From an uncultured Pedobacter sp. (GTDB lineage: Bacteria; Bacteroidota; Bacteroidia; Sphingobacteriales; Sphingobacteriaceae), in the NCBI RefSeq assembly GCF_913776295.1, contig NZ_CAJYOJ010000013.1, positions 94,429-158,428 on the forward strand: 64,000 nucleotides of DNA, given 5' to 3'. Position 1 is the stretch's first letter; every line of letters begins with the position of its first letter. The notes under the pieces are model-generated. The model did not search any database and was not told the origin of the DNA. It was given only the letters and a program-made list of their open reading frames with translations. The position numbers and the translations under genes were made by a program. Positions 48,387 to 57,670 of this stretch are shown one piece after another.

Positions 48387-50321
48387 ATGATGAAACAATC
48401 AATCTTATATACAATAGTTGCATTTATTGGTTTTTCTATTTTAACACATCGTGGGTTTGCCCAAAAAAAGTTATCTGAACAGTTAACTTTAACTGCGATG
48501 GAAAAACTGTTTCAGGATACAACGCTGCTAAAAGGTGCTAAAGGCCCCAAATGGACTTACGACATGGGGGTTGTTTTGGAAGGCGCTGCTGCCGTTTGGC
48601 GCAATACCGGCAACGGACAATATTTTAAGTATATCCAAAGTTCGATGGATGCTTACCTGGATAAAGAGGGCAATATTGCCACTTACAAACCGGATGATTT
48701 TAATATCGATAACATTAAAAATGGTCGCTCGTTACTACTCTTATATAAAGTTACCGGACAGCAAAAATACCTGCTGGCAGCAAATAAATTATATGATCAA
48801 TTGCAGAAACAGCCACGTACTAAGGAAGGTGGTTTTTGGCATAAGAAAATTTATCCAAACCAGATGTGGCTGGATGGTTTGTATATGGGCGAACCTTTTT
48901 ATGCAGAGTATGCCAGGCTGATGAAGAAGGATGCTGCTTTTGACGACATTGCCAAACAATTTATTCTGATGGAGAAAAATGTCCGCGATGCTAAAACGGG
49001 ATTACTTTATCACGGTTACGATGAAAGCAGAGCAGAACGTTGGGCCGATAAAAAAACAGGGCGTTCGCCAAATTTCTGGGCCAGGGCAATGGGATGGTAC
49101 ATCATGGCTTTGGTAGATGTGCTGGATAACTTTCCGACCGATCACCCAGAGCGAAAAGAGTTAATCGCTATTTTAAACCGTACAGCAACTGCTGTTGTAA
49201 AATATCAGGACTCGAAATCGGGTGTTTGGTTCGATATTTTAGATATGCCTGCCCGTAAAGGAAATTACCTGGAAAGTTCGGCTTCCAGCATGTTTGTATA
49301 TGGCTTGGCCAAAGGCGTACGTAAAAGTTGGCTGGCGCCATCTTTTATGGCTGCGGCAAATAAAGGCTATGCCGGCTTGAAGAAAGAATTTATCGAGAAA
49401 GCAGGCGATGAAAGAGTAAACCTTACCAAAACAGTTTCTGTATCCGGGTTGGGTGGAAAGCCTAAATACCGCGATGGAAGCTTCGATTATTATATTAGTG
49501 AAAAGGTAATCACCAACGATCCGAAAGGCGTAGGCGCATTTATCTGTGCTGCTGCTGAAATGGAAACAGATCAGTTACCAAAACCCGGGAAAGGTTTAAC
49601 TGTTACCGTCGATAATTTCTTTAACAATGAATATATGGTTGGCCCAACAGGAGATAAAATTCCGTTTCATTATTTATGGGAAGAAGACGATAACAATGGA
49701 TTTTCTTTATTTGGAAAAGTTTTTGACGATGCGGGCGTGAAAACCACTACACTTAAAACTGCACCAACAACAGTAAATCTAAAAAGAACAAATATTTACA
49801 TTATTGTAGATCCGGATACTGAAAAAGAAACGGCCAATCCTAACTATATGGATGCTGAGCATGCGAAGCAAATTGCAGCCTGGGTGAAGGCTGGTGGCAT
49901 TTTGTTGTTGCTCCTAAACGATGCAGGCAATTGCGAAATTTCAAAATTCAATTTACTTCCCGAAACCTTCGGCATCCATTTTAACGAAGATAGCCGTAAT
50001 AAAGTTCAGGGTACGAATTTCGAACAAGGGGCAATTAAAATCCCAGATGGTAATGCTATTTTCAAGACCGCCAAAAAAATCTATATCAAAGAAATATCAA
50101 CTATTCAAGTTAAAAGTCCGGCTGTTTCTGCCTTAACTGATAAAGGCGATGTGATTGTGGCCATCGCAAAATATGGCAAAGGAACAGTTTTCGCGGTGGG
50201 CGATCCGTGGTTTTATAATGAATACATTGACGGCCGAAAATTGCCTGCTGAGTTTGAAAACTTTAAAGCTACGAATGATTTAGTGAACTGGTTGATTAAG
50301 CAGGTGCCGGGGAAGAAATAG
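48387..50321 (+). CDS. unsaturated (rhamno)galacturonyl hydrolase GH105 fused to a DUF4350-like domain
   Basis: The 644-residue product has a signal peptide (cleavage near FAQ, residue 26). Residues 40-415 form the (alpha/alpha)6 barrel of GH105/GH88: WTYDMGVVLEGAAAVW, MWLDGLYMGEPFYAEYA (Asp163 in the position of the catalytic acid) and FWARAMGWYIMALVDVLD. These enzymes hydrate and cleave the unsaturated uronic acid left by pectate or rhamnogalacturonan lyases. Residues 425-640 form a second domain of the DUF4350 (GATase-like) type, with AAWVKAGGILLLLLNDAGN and AVGDPWFYNEYID. A fused architecture of this kind may bind or handle the oligosaccharide. Confidence 0.88.
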   Translation: MMKQSILYTIVAFIGFSILTHRGFAQKKLSEQLTLTAMEKLFQDTTLLKGAKGPKWTYDMGVVLEGAAAVWRNTGNGQYFKYIQSSMDAYLDKEGNIATYKPDDFNIDNIKNGRSLLLLYKVTGQQKYLLAANKLYDQLQKQPRTKEGGFWHKKIYPNQMWLDGLYMGEPFYAEYARLMKKDAAFDDIAKQFILMEKNVRDAKTGLLYHGYDESRAERWADKKTGRSPNFWARAMGWYIMALVDVLDNFPTDHPERKELIAILNRTATAVVKYQDSKSGVWFDILDMPARKGNYLESSASSMFVYGLAKGVRKSWLAPSFMAAANKGYAGLKKEFIEKAGDERVNLTKTVSVSGLGGKPKYRDGSFDYYISEKVITNDPKGVGAFICAAAEMETDQLPKPGKGLTVTVDNFFNNEYMVGPTGDKIPFHYLWEEDDNNGFSLFGKVFDDAGVKTTTLKTAPTTVNLKRTNIYIIVDPDTEKETANPNYMDAEHAKQIAAWVKAGGILLLLLNDAGNCEISKFNLLPETFGIHFNEDSRNKVQGTNFEQGAIKIPDGNAIFKTAKKIYIKEISTIQVKSPAVSALTDKGDVIVAIAKYGKGTVFAVGDPWFYNEYIDGRKLPAEFENFKATNDLVNWLIKQVPGKK

Positions 50322-50365
50322 GGTTTGTTAACCACAGATGAAATGGATGAACAAAAATAAGTATT

Positions 50366-50385
50366 GGTTCGTGTCTCCACGAACC
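50366..50385. repeat. palindromic hairpin GGTTCGTG-TCTC-CACGAACC
   Basis: An 8-bp perfect stem with a TCTC loop lies between the GH105 and PL10 genes. It shares its architecture (stem-TCnC-stem, CTGTG-like core) with the hairpins at 54845-55032. A degenerate relative (GTCTGTGATGACACAGGC) follows at 50469. Confidence 0.6.
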
Positions 50386-50501
50386 ATGGCATAAGAGAAA
50401 GAAAAGTACGCCGTTCTAATCTGTGTCTCCGTGGCAAAAACTAAGTATGGTGTAAAATAAAATTAGTGGTCTGTGATGACACAGGCTACGGCACAAACAA
50501 A

Positions 50502-51533
50502 ATGATGAAAATAAAATTATGGTTAACCCTAATATGCAGCACTTTATTGCTGTCGTGTTATGCACAACAATCTGTTGATTCTACAGCAGATAAAATGCTG
50601 GTTTATCAATTAGGCAATGGTGGCTGGCCCAAGCAACTGGAAGATAAGAGCGTGGTAAATTATGGCGCAGCTTTAACACTTGGCCTTTTAGCCAAAATAA
50701 AGGCAACTAAAGATTTGCACGCCACTTTTGATAATAAAGCCACCAGCAGAGAGATTGTCTATCTGGTTAAAGCTTATAAAAACACGCAGAACAAAACCTA
50801 TTTAGCTGCTGCTGAAAAAGGTCTTGATTATATTTTTTCGGCACAGTATGCCAATGGTGGCTGGCCACAATATTATCCTGATCAATCTTCCTACCGCTCA
50901 GAAATTACTTACAACGATGATGCAATGATCAATGTTATGAATATTTTACAGGATGTTGCCACGCAAACAAACGATTTTGACTTAGTAAATCCTGCTTACA
51001 TCAAAAAGGCCGAAAAAGCGGTTGCCAAAGGCATCGATTGCATCTTGAAAACACAGGTAAAACAAAATGGTGTGCTAAGCATTTGGGCTGCGCAATATGA
51101 TAAGGACACGATGCTACCTGCAAAAGCCAGGGCTTTTGAACCGGCCTCATTGAGTACAAGCGAATCGGTAGGGATTGTCAGCTTTTTGATGCGGATCAAA
51201 AGTCCTTCAGCTGCAGAAAAAGATGCCATTACAGCGGCAGTAAAATGGTTCAATGCCTATAAAATCGTAGGTTACCGTTTTGACAGGCCCAAAAACCCTA
51301 AAGCCAATGTTAAAGCTGCGGCTTTGGTTGCCGATCCCAATGCGGTTGCCTGGGCACGCTTTTACGACCTTGATAAAAATACCCCGATTTTTGGTGATCG
51401 CGACAATGCCATTAAAACAAAATTAGAAGAATTAAGCCTTGAAAGGCGTAATGGATATGCCTGGTATGGCAACTGGGCGCAAAAGTTAATCGAAAAAGAA
51501 TACCCGAAATGGTTAAGTAAACATGGTAGATAA
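50502..51533 (+). CDS. pectate lyase family 10 (PL10), lipoprotein
   Basis: The 344-residue protein from the ATG at 50502 has a lipoprotein signal (lipobox LLLSC near residue 19) and an all-helical barrel with the PL10 landmarks: NGGWPKQLEDKS near residue 40, a second ANGGWPQYYPD (about 122-132), and ARFYDLDKNTPIFGDRDN (about 288). PL10 enzymes cleave polygalacturonate by beta-elimination, using an Arg base and calcium. It should act at the outer membrane or periplasmic face and supply unsaturated ends to the GH105 enzyme. A second in-frame ATG lies one codon later. Confidence 0.88.
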   Translation: MMKIKLWLTLICSTLLLSCYAQQSVDSTADKMLVYQLGNGGWPKQLEDKSVVNYGAALTLGLLAKIKATKDLHATFDNKATSREIVYLVKAYKNTQNKTYLAAAEKGLDYIFSAQYANGGWPQYYPDQSSYRSEITYNDDAMINVMNILQDVATQTNDFDLVNPAYIKKAEKAVAKGIDCILKTQVKQNGVLSIWAAQYDKDTMLPAKARAFEPASLSTSESVGIVSFLMRIKSPSAAEKDAITAAVKWFNAYKIVGYRFDRPKNPKANVKAAALVADPNAVAWARFYDLDKNTPIFGDRDNAIKTKLEELSLERRNGYAWYGNWAQKLIEKEYPKWLSKHGR

Positions 51534-51610
51534 CAAAATTATCAGCCGTTAGGAAGAAATATAAATCTCACCTTCCGCATTTATGTATTGGTGGTCAAAT
51601 CACATGAGTA

Positions 51611-53122
51611 ATGATTTTAAACAAAGAAAATCTAAAAAACATTAACGGCGAAAAGGTTACAAAACCTACTGCTGAAATTTTAGCATTACCTGAGCGGGTA
51701 ATCCAGTTTGGTACAGGTGTTTTACTGCGTGGTTTACCCGATTATTTTATTGATAAAGCCAATGAGAAAGGAATTTTCAATGGTCGTGTACTGGTTGTTA
51801 AATCTACAGCAAAAGGTGGTGCTGACGCTTTTGCGAAACAGGATAATTTGTACACGCTTTGTGTAAAAGGCATTGAAGATGGTGTGAATGTTGAAGAAAA
51901 TTCGATAAATGCTTCAATAAGCCGGGTTTTAGCAGCTTCGCAAGATTGGACAGAAATTTTAAAAGCCGCCCACCAGCCCGACATGCAGGTCGTAATTTCT
52001 AATACCACAGAAGTAGGCATTGTAAAAAGCGAAGATAAAATCACTGATCATCCCCCACAATCCTACCCGGGCAAACTGCTTGCTTTTTTGCATGAGCGAT
52101 ATAAAGCCTTTAACGGATCGGCAGAAAGTGGTATGGTGATCGTGCCAACAGAACTCATTAGTGATAATGCAGATAAACTGAAAGAAATTTTGCTTGATCT
52201 GGCGATCCAGAATAAATTAGGCTGGGATTTCGAAAACTGGTTAAAAACGGCCAATCATTTTTGCAAAACTTTGGTGGATAGGATTGTACCTGGGAAACTT
52301 CCCGAAGAAGCGCAAAAAGCCATTGAAAGCGAACTGGGTTACGAAGACGAACTGATGATTATGGCCGAACCTTTCAGGCTCTGGGCAATTGAATCATCAA
52401 GCGAAAAAGTAAAGGAGGTACTATCTTTTGCAAAAGCTGATAAAGGAATTTTCATTGTTCCTTCCATCGATAAATTTAAAGAACTCAAACTCCGCTTGCT
52501 TAACGGTACGCATACCATTAGCTGCGGTCTAGCTATTTTAGCAGGTTTCGAAACCGTAAAAGAGGCGATGGCGAATAAAGATTTCTCGGCCAATGTATTA
52601 AAATTGATGAAAGATGAAATCGCACCTGTAGTGGTGAATGAAGACATCAGCTCCAATGAAGCAATCGCATTTGCAGAGAGCGTGGTTGACCGCTTTAGTA
52701 ACCCATCTTTAGCACACCAGTGGCAGGCCATTACGCTAAATTTTACCTCAAAAATGCAAATGCGTAATATGCCGCTCATCAGGAGATATTATGCTTTGAA
52801 GAATGAGGTGCCACAGCTTACCGCTTTGGGTGTAGCCGCTTATATTCTTTTCATGAATGTCAACCAGGAAGGTGAAACCTTTACCGCGAACGTAAACGGA
52901 AAAACCTACCCGATACAGGATGAATTTGCGGAAGTATTATACAAATATTGGAAAGATCCCGAAACTGTTGTAGATCAAACGCTTGGCGATATACGACTTT
53001 GGGGCAAAAACCTGAACGATTACCCGGGATTTAACGCAGCCGTAAAATCGTACGTTGATTTATTACAGAACAAAGGTGCAAAAGAAACTTTAAGTAACTT
53101 GCATTCAGAAACAGCAATTTAA
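51611..53122 (+). CDS. uxaB: tagaturonate reductase (altronate oxidoreductase)
   Basis: UxaB reduces D-tagaturonate to D-altronate with NADH. The 503-residue protein belongs to the long-chain mannitol dehydrogenase family. An N-terminal Rossmann segment (ERVIQFGTGVLLRGLPDYF, about residues 28-47) is followed by VVISNTTEVGIV, PTELISDNADKLK, DRIVPG and, in the C-terminal domain, the active-site stretch KLRLLNGTHTISCGLAIL. Length is normal. It ends 1 bp before the uxaA gene (stop TAA then ATG), indicating a tightly coupled operon. Together with UxaC and UxaA it makes the classical galacturonate isomerase pathway. Confidence 0.93.
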   Translation: MILNKENLKNINGEKVTKPTAEILALPERVIQFGTGVLLRGLPDYFIDKANEKGIFNGRVLVVKSTAKGGADAFAKQDNLYTLCVKGIEDGVNVEENSINASISRVLAASQDWTEILKAAHQPDMQVVISNTTEVGIVKSEDKITDHPPQSYPGKLLAFLHERYKAFNGSAESGMVIVPTELISDNADKLKEILLDLAIQNKLGWDFENWLKTANHFCKTLVDRIVPGKLPEEAQKAIESELGYEDELMIMAEPFRLWAIESSSEKVKEVLSFAKADKGIFIVPSIDKFKELKLRLLNGTHTISCGLAILAGFETVKEAMANKDFSANVLKLMKDEIAPVVVNEDISSNEAIAFAESVVDRFSNPSLAHQWQAITLNFTSKMQMRNMPLIRRYYALKNEVPQLTALGVAAYILFMNVNQEGETFTANVNGKTYPIQDEFAEVLYKYWKDPETVVDQTLGDIRLWGKNLNDYPGFNAAVKSYVDLLQNKGAKETLSNLHSETAI

Positions 53123-53123
53123 A

Positions 53124-54770
53124 ATGGTTACTAGAATTTTAAAAATCCATCCTAACGATAATGTATTGGTTGCTTTGCAAAACCTGGCAAAAGGCGAAAC
53201 TGTTATCCACGAAGGGCAGGAATATATTTTACAGGATGATATACCGGCCAAGCATAAATTTTTTATGCAGGATATGAATCCAGGCGATCACATCATGATG
53301 TACGGCGTATTGGTGGGAAAAGCACAGCACTTCATCCTTAAAGGTGGATTAATGCACACCGAAAATACGAAACACGCCTCTGATCCTTTCGAATTTCGGC
53401 CTTATCATTACGAGTGGCAGGCGCCTGATGTTTCGAAATTTGAAGGCAGAACTTTTAACGGCTATATCCGTAGCGATGGCAGGGTAGGTACTGCAAACTA
53501 TTGGCTATTTATACCTACCGTTTTCTGCGAAAACCGCAATCTGGATGTCATTCGTGAAGCCTTACATAATGAGCTGGGCTATGCAGTAACAGATAAATAC
53601 AAATCATACGCCCACGAATTAGTTGAGGCTTATAAAAACGGCGAAATTTTAGCTGAGGCTGATCCTGGTTCAATAGGCCTGGCAAATCCCTCTGCCAGCC
53701 GGGTGTTTAAAAACGTTGATGGGATTAAATTTTTAAATCACCAGGGTGGTTGTGGCGGTACCCGGCAGGATGCTGCTGTGCTAAGTAAGTTATTGGCTGC
53801 ATATGCCGATCATCCTAATGTGGCTGGTGTAACGGTATTGAGTTTAGGCTGCCAGAATCTGCAGGTTCACGATTTTATGGAAGACCTTAAACAACGTAAC
53901 TCTAATTTCGATAAGCCATTATTTGTTTTTGAGCAGCAACAATCGCAAAGCGAAGAACAGCTGATTAAAGAGGCTATTCGTAAAACTTTTATCGGTTTAA
54001 CCGAAATCAATAAAATTGAGCGTCAGCCGGCGCCGTTAAGCAAACTGGTGTTGGGTGTAAAATGTGGCGGGAGCGATGGTTTTAGCGGAATTAGTGCCAA
54101 CCCTGCTGTTGGTTATACCTCCGATTTATTGGTGGCTTTGGGCGGTACCGTGCTTCTTGCTGAGTTTCCGGAACTTTGCGGAGCAGAACAACAGTTGATT
54201 GATCGTACCAAAGATGAGACCGCCGCCCGTAAATTCATCCAGTTAATGACGGCTTACAATCAATCGGCAGAAAATGTAGGTTCCGGATTTTTTATGAATC
54301 CATCACCGGGTAATATTAAAGACGGTTTAATTACTGATGCCATTAAGAGTACGGGAGCAGCTAAAAAAGGCGGAACATCGCCGGTAGAAGATGTGTTGGA
54401 TTATACCGAACCTGCCACAAAACCTGGCTTGAACCTGGTTTGTACGCCAGGAAATGATGTGGAGGCCACTACAGGCAAAGCTGCATCAGGTGCAACCTTA
54501 ATTTTGTTCACCACTGGTTTAGGAACACCAACGGGAAATCCGGTTTGTCCAACCATCAAGGTATCAACTAATAACGCACTAAGCAAACGGATGAGCGATA
54601 TCATTGATATCAACTGTGGTCCGGTTATCGAAGGCGAAAAATCCATTGAACAAATGGGAGAAGATATCCTGGAATATTGCATTAAAGCGGCCAGTGGTGA
54701 AGTGATTCCCAAAGCTGTATTGCTTAACCAGGATGATTTTATCCCGTGGAAACGGGGGGTTAGTCTATAG
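53124..54770 (+). CDS. uxaA: altronate dehydratase
   Basis: UxaA dehydrates D-altronate to 2-keto-3-deoxygluconate. The 548-residue protein joins an N-terminal SAF-like domain (residues 1-95, with GVLVGKAQHFILKGGLMHTENT) and the large catalytic region: YIRSDGRVGTANYWLF, FLNHQGGCGGTRQDA, VLSLGCQNLQ and LGVKCGGSDGFSGISANPAVG. The conserved Cys residues fit a metal-dependent (Fe or Mn) dehydratase. The last codons and stop (S-L-TAG) fall within heptamer array h, so the C-terminus could have been altered. It follows uxaB directly. A 330-bp gap with palindromes separates it from uxaC. Confidence 0.94.
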   Translation: MVTRILKIHPNDNVLVALQNLAKGETVIHEGQEYILQDDIPAKHKFFMQDMNPGDHIMMYGVLVGKAQHFILKGGLMHTENTKHASDPFEFRPYHYEWQAPDVSKFEGRTFNGYIRSDGRVGTANYWLFIPTVFCENRNLDVIREALHNELGYAVTDKYKSYAHELVEAYKNGEILAEADPGSIGLANPSASRVFKNVDGIKFLNHQGGCGGTRQDAAVLSKLLAAYADHPNVAGVTVLSLGCQNLQVHDFMEDLKQRNSNFDKPLFVFEQQQSQSEEQLIKEAIRKTFIGLTEINKIERQPAPLSKLVLGVKCGGSDGFSGISANPAVGYTSDLLVALGGTVLLAEFPELCGAEQQLIDRTKDETAARKFIQLMTAYNQSAENVGSGFFMNPSPGNIKDGLITDAIKSTGAAKKGGTSPVEDVLDYTEPATKPGLNLVCTPGNDVEATTGKAASGATLILFTTGLGTPTGNPVCPTIKVSTNNALSKRMSDIIDINCGPVIEGEKSIEQMGEDILEYCIKAASGEVIPKAVLLNQDDFIPWKRGVSL

Positions 54771-54796
54771 TCCGAAGTCGGAAGACCGAGGTCGGA
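54762..54796. repeat. heptamer array h (5 units)
   Basis: Units AGTCTAT, AGTCCGA, AGTCGGA, AGACCGA and GGTCGGA lie in phase. The uxaA stop codon (54768-54770) is made by the junction of the first two units. Confidence 0.75.
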
Positions 54797-54844
54797 GGTT
54801 TGCGTGGCTATCCTTGCAATCGCCTTTAGCTTGCAGTTGCCGCT

Positions 54845-55032
54845 GTCTGTGTCCCCACAGACCACAAAATGAATAGGGTTCCGGTCTGTGGGGACACAGA
54901 CCGGGGTTAAAAAAATAAATAGATAAGTATTTTAATTGTCGTGGCCTGTGTCGCGTCGCCGTGGTCTGTGTCCCCACAGACCACCAACAGATAAAATACA
55001 AATTGAGTTCCGGTCTGTGAGGACATAGTCGG
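54845..55032. repeat. two pairs of GGTCTGTG hairpins in the uxaA-uxaC gap
   Basis: Hairpins lie at 54845-54862 (GTCTGTG-TCCC-CACAGAC), 54881-54904 (CCGGTCTGTG-GGGA-CACAGACCGG), 54961-54984 (GTGGTCTGTG-TCCC-CACAGACCAC) and, degenerate, about 55010-55032. The second is nearly the reverse complement of the first and third, so the unit repeats as an inverted pair, twice. The remaining part of the 330-bp gap holds no gene. Confidence 0.7.
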
Positions 55033-55100
55033 AGCATAAATAGAACATGAATAGATAAGTGTTTTGATCATCTCAAATCTACTGTCTCAAATAACATAGA

Positions 55101-56501
55101 ATGAAACCTTTTTTAGACGAAAATTTTCTTTTGCAAAGCAAAACTGCTGAAAAGCTTTATCACCATTTTGCAAAACCGCTACCCATTATCGATTATCATA
55201 ACCACCTGATACCGGAGCAGATTGCCAACAATACCCAGTTTGCGAATATCAGTCAGGTTTGGCTTGCAGGCGATCATTACAAATGGAGAGCGATGCGCGC
55301 CAACGGTGTGGATGAAAAATACATCACCGGAGTAGGATCTGATTTTGAGAAATTTGAAAAATGGGCCGAAACCGTTCCTTATACCTTGCGCAATCCGCTA
55401 TACCACTGGACACATTTGGAGCTTCAACGTTATTTCGGTATTACCGATCTGCTCTCAGGCAAAACGGCGCAGAAAATTTACGATGAATGTTCTGCGAGAC
55501 TGCAAACGCCTGAATATTCCGTGCGTGGTTTGTTGGCCAAAATGAATGTAGAGGTTGTTTGTACTACTGATGATCCTTTAGATAGCCTGAACTTTCATCA
55601 GCAACTGGCCAGAGAAGGGGCAAACTTAAAAATGTTGCCAGCTTTCCGTCCGGATAAGGCCATGAACAGTGATGATATTGAAGGCTTAAATGAATATATC
55701 GACAAACTGGAAACGGTTGCCGATAAAAGCATTAGCAGTTTACAGGATTACATTGATGCTTTAAAAAGCCGCCATGACTACTTTGCCGCAAATGGTTGTT
55801 CGGTTTCCGATCATGGTTTAGAGCAGATTTATGCTGAAGACTACACCGAAGCTGAAACTGCATCAATCTTTAATAAAATCCGCAGTAAACAGACTATTTC
55901 CTATCAGGAAAACCTGAAATTCAAATCGGCTATGCTGGTTTATTTTGCAGAATGGGATCATGAAAAGGGCTGGGTACAACAATATCACCTTGGTGCTTTG
56001 CGTAACAACAATGCCCGAATGTTAAGACAATTGGGACCTGATACCGGTTGGGACTCAATCGGCGATTTTAGCCAGGCCCGTATGCTATCGAAATTCCTAA
56101 ATCGCCTGGATAACCAGGATAAATTGGCTAAAACCATTATCTATAACCTTAACCCGGCAGATAATGAGTTGATTGCCACCATGATTGGTAACTTTAACGA
56201 TGGTTCGGTAGCCGGTAAAGTGCAGTTTGGTTCAGCCTGGTGGTTTTTAGACCAAAAAGACGGGATGATCAAACAGTTAAATGCCTTATCAAACATGGGA
56301 CTTTTAAGCCGCCTGGTAGGTATGCTTACCGATTCGCGCAGTTTCCTTTCCTTTCCCCGTCACGAATATTTCAGAAGGATTGTTTGTAACCTGTTTGGTG
56401 AAGATATGGAGAATGGAGAATTACCTAACGATTTGGAGTGGGTGGGCAAAATTGTACAGGATATTTCGTATTTTAACGCAAAAAATTACTTTAAATTTTA
56501 A
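55101..56501 (+). CDS. uxaC: glucuronate/galacturonate isomerase
   Basis: UxaC converts D-galacturonate to D-tagaturonate (and glucuronate to fructuronate). The 466-residue metal-dependent TIM-barrel enzyme of the amidohydrolase superfamily shows the opening PIIDYHNHLIPEQIA (metal-binding His pair), LSSRAMRANGV-like WRAMRANGVDEKYITG, CTTDDPLDSL, LPAFRPDKAM and the C-terminal MLTDSRSFLSFPRHEYFRRI. Length is normal. Position between UxaA and the kinase fits galacturonate as the main substrate. The 330-bp upstream gap may contain a promoter, but none matches the full consensus. Confidence 0.95.
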   Translation: MKPFLDENFLLQSKTAEKLYHHFAKPLPIIDYHNHLIPEQIANNTQFANISQVWLAGDHYKWRAMRANGVDEKYITGVGSDFEKFEKWAETVPYTLRNPLYHWTHLELQRYFGITDLLSGKTAQKIYDECSARLQTPEYSVRGLLAKMNVEVVCTTDDPLDSLNFHQQLAREGANLKMLPAFRPDKAMNSDDIEGLNEYIDKLETVADKSISSLQDYIDALKSRHDYFAANGCSVSDHGLEQIYAEDYTEAETASIFNKIRSKQTISYQENLKFKSAMLVYFAEWDHEKGWVQQYHLGALRNNNARMLRQLGPDTGWDSIGDFSQARMLSKFLNRLDNQDKLAKTIIYNLNPADNELIATMIGNFNDGSVAGKVQFGSAWWFLDQKDGMIKQLNALSNMGLLSRLVGMLTDSRSFLSFPRHEYFRRIVCNLFGEDMENGELPNDLEWVGKIVQDISYFNAKNYFKF

Positions 56502-56614
56502 CCAAAATCGGGCTTTAGAAAGGTATTTTGTTGGAATAAAATCATTTCAATCGTTTTCCTTTCATTTTCATCCGCTTGCCGAAAACAGGATGAAATATGC
56601 CGATCAGATATAAA

Positions 56615-57670
56615 ATGAGCAACCAAATATTCGCTTCATCACAAAAAGGAAAAAAAGTTTTAAGCTTTGGTGAAATACTTTTACGCATCTGTCCGGATAT
56701 GGACGGACAATGGTTAAAAGAAAATAAATTACCGTTTTACGTGGGTGGCGCCGAACTCAATGCAGCCACGGCCTTAGCCTTGTGGAATGTGCCTTCAGCC
56801 TACCTGTCGGCTGTGCCAGATAATGCGGTAACCCGAGAGATTATTGATTATCTTAATTTCCGCAATATCGATACCAGTCCTATGGTTTACCATGGCGAAC
56901 GGCTGGGTTTGTATTATTTGCCTAAAGGAAAAGATCTTAAAAATGCAGGGGTAATTTACGACCGGGCCAACTCGGCCTATGCCGGTTTAAAAGTTGGACA
57001 GATTAACTGGGACGAAGTTTTCGAAGATGTGGCCTGGTTCCATTTTAGTGCCATTTGCCCGGCCATTAACCAAAATATTGCTGACGTGTGTTTGGAAGCC
57101 TTAAAAGTAGCTAGTGCAAAAAATATCACCGTTTCACTTGATTTAAACTATCGGGCAAAGCTTTGGAAATATGGGAAGGAACCGATTGATATTTTGCCCG
57201 AGCTGGCTCAGTATTGCACACTGATTATGGGGAATGTTTGGGCAGCGAATAAAATGTTGGGCACTGCGCTTCACGAAGATTTGACACCCACCGAGGGTTA
57301 TGCAAAGGAAACGTTACTGCAACAGGCAACCGATACCTCCAAAGAAATATTAAGTTTGTTTCCGGCATGTAAAGCTGTTGCCAATACTTTCAGGTTCGAT
57401 CATGGAAAGGGCATACGGTATTATACTGCGATTTATACAGACAATGAATTAACCGTTTCTGAAGAATATGTTTCTGAAGAGATTTTGGATAAGGTGGGTA
57501 GTGGAGATTGTTTTATGGCTGGCCTGATTTATGGCTTTTACAACCAGTTACCGGCCAAAGAAACCTTAAGCTTCGCTACAGCAGCAGCATACGATAAATT
57601 ATATATTCCTAGCGATGCTACAACCAGTACTGTAGCTGATATAGAAAAAAGAATAATACGCAATGATTAA
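56615..57670 (+). CDS. kdgK: 2-keto-3-deoxygluconate kinase (PfkB family)
   Basis: KdgK phosphorylates KDG to KDPG with ATP. The start is the ATG at 56615 (MSNQIFASSQKG); the upstream in-frame ATG at 56597 adds six residues. The 351-residue protein has PfkB landmarks: the N-terminal VLSFGEILLRICP, the glycine segment YVGGAELNAATALALW, and the C-terminal DKVGSGDCFMAGLIYG with catalytic Asp in GSGD. Its coding end overlaps the aldolase start by 8 bp. The context (uronate pathway) decides the KDG assignment over other sugar kinases. Confidence 0.9.
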   Translation: MSNQIFASSQKGKKVLSFGEILLRICPDMDGQWLKENKLPFYVGGAELNAATALALWNVPSAYLSAVPDNAVTREIIDYLNFRNIDTSPMVYHGERLGLYYLPKGKDLKNAGVIYDRANSAYAGLKVGQINWDEVFEDVAWFHFSAICPAINQNIADVCLEALKVASAKNITVSLDLNYRAKLWKYGKEPIDILPELAQYCTLIMGNVWAANKMLGTALHEDLTPTEGYAKETLLQQATDTSKEILSLFPACKAVANTFRFDHGKGIRYYTAIYTDNELTVSEEYVSEEILDKVGSGDCFMAGLIYGFYNQLPAKETLSFATAAAYDKLYIPSDATTSTVADIEKRIIRND

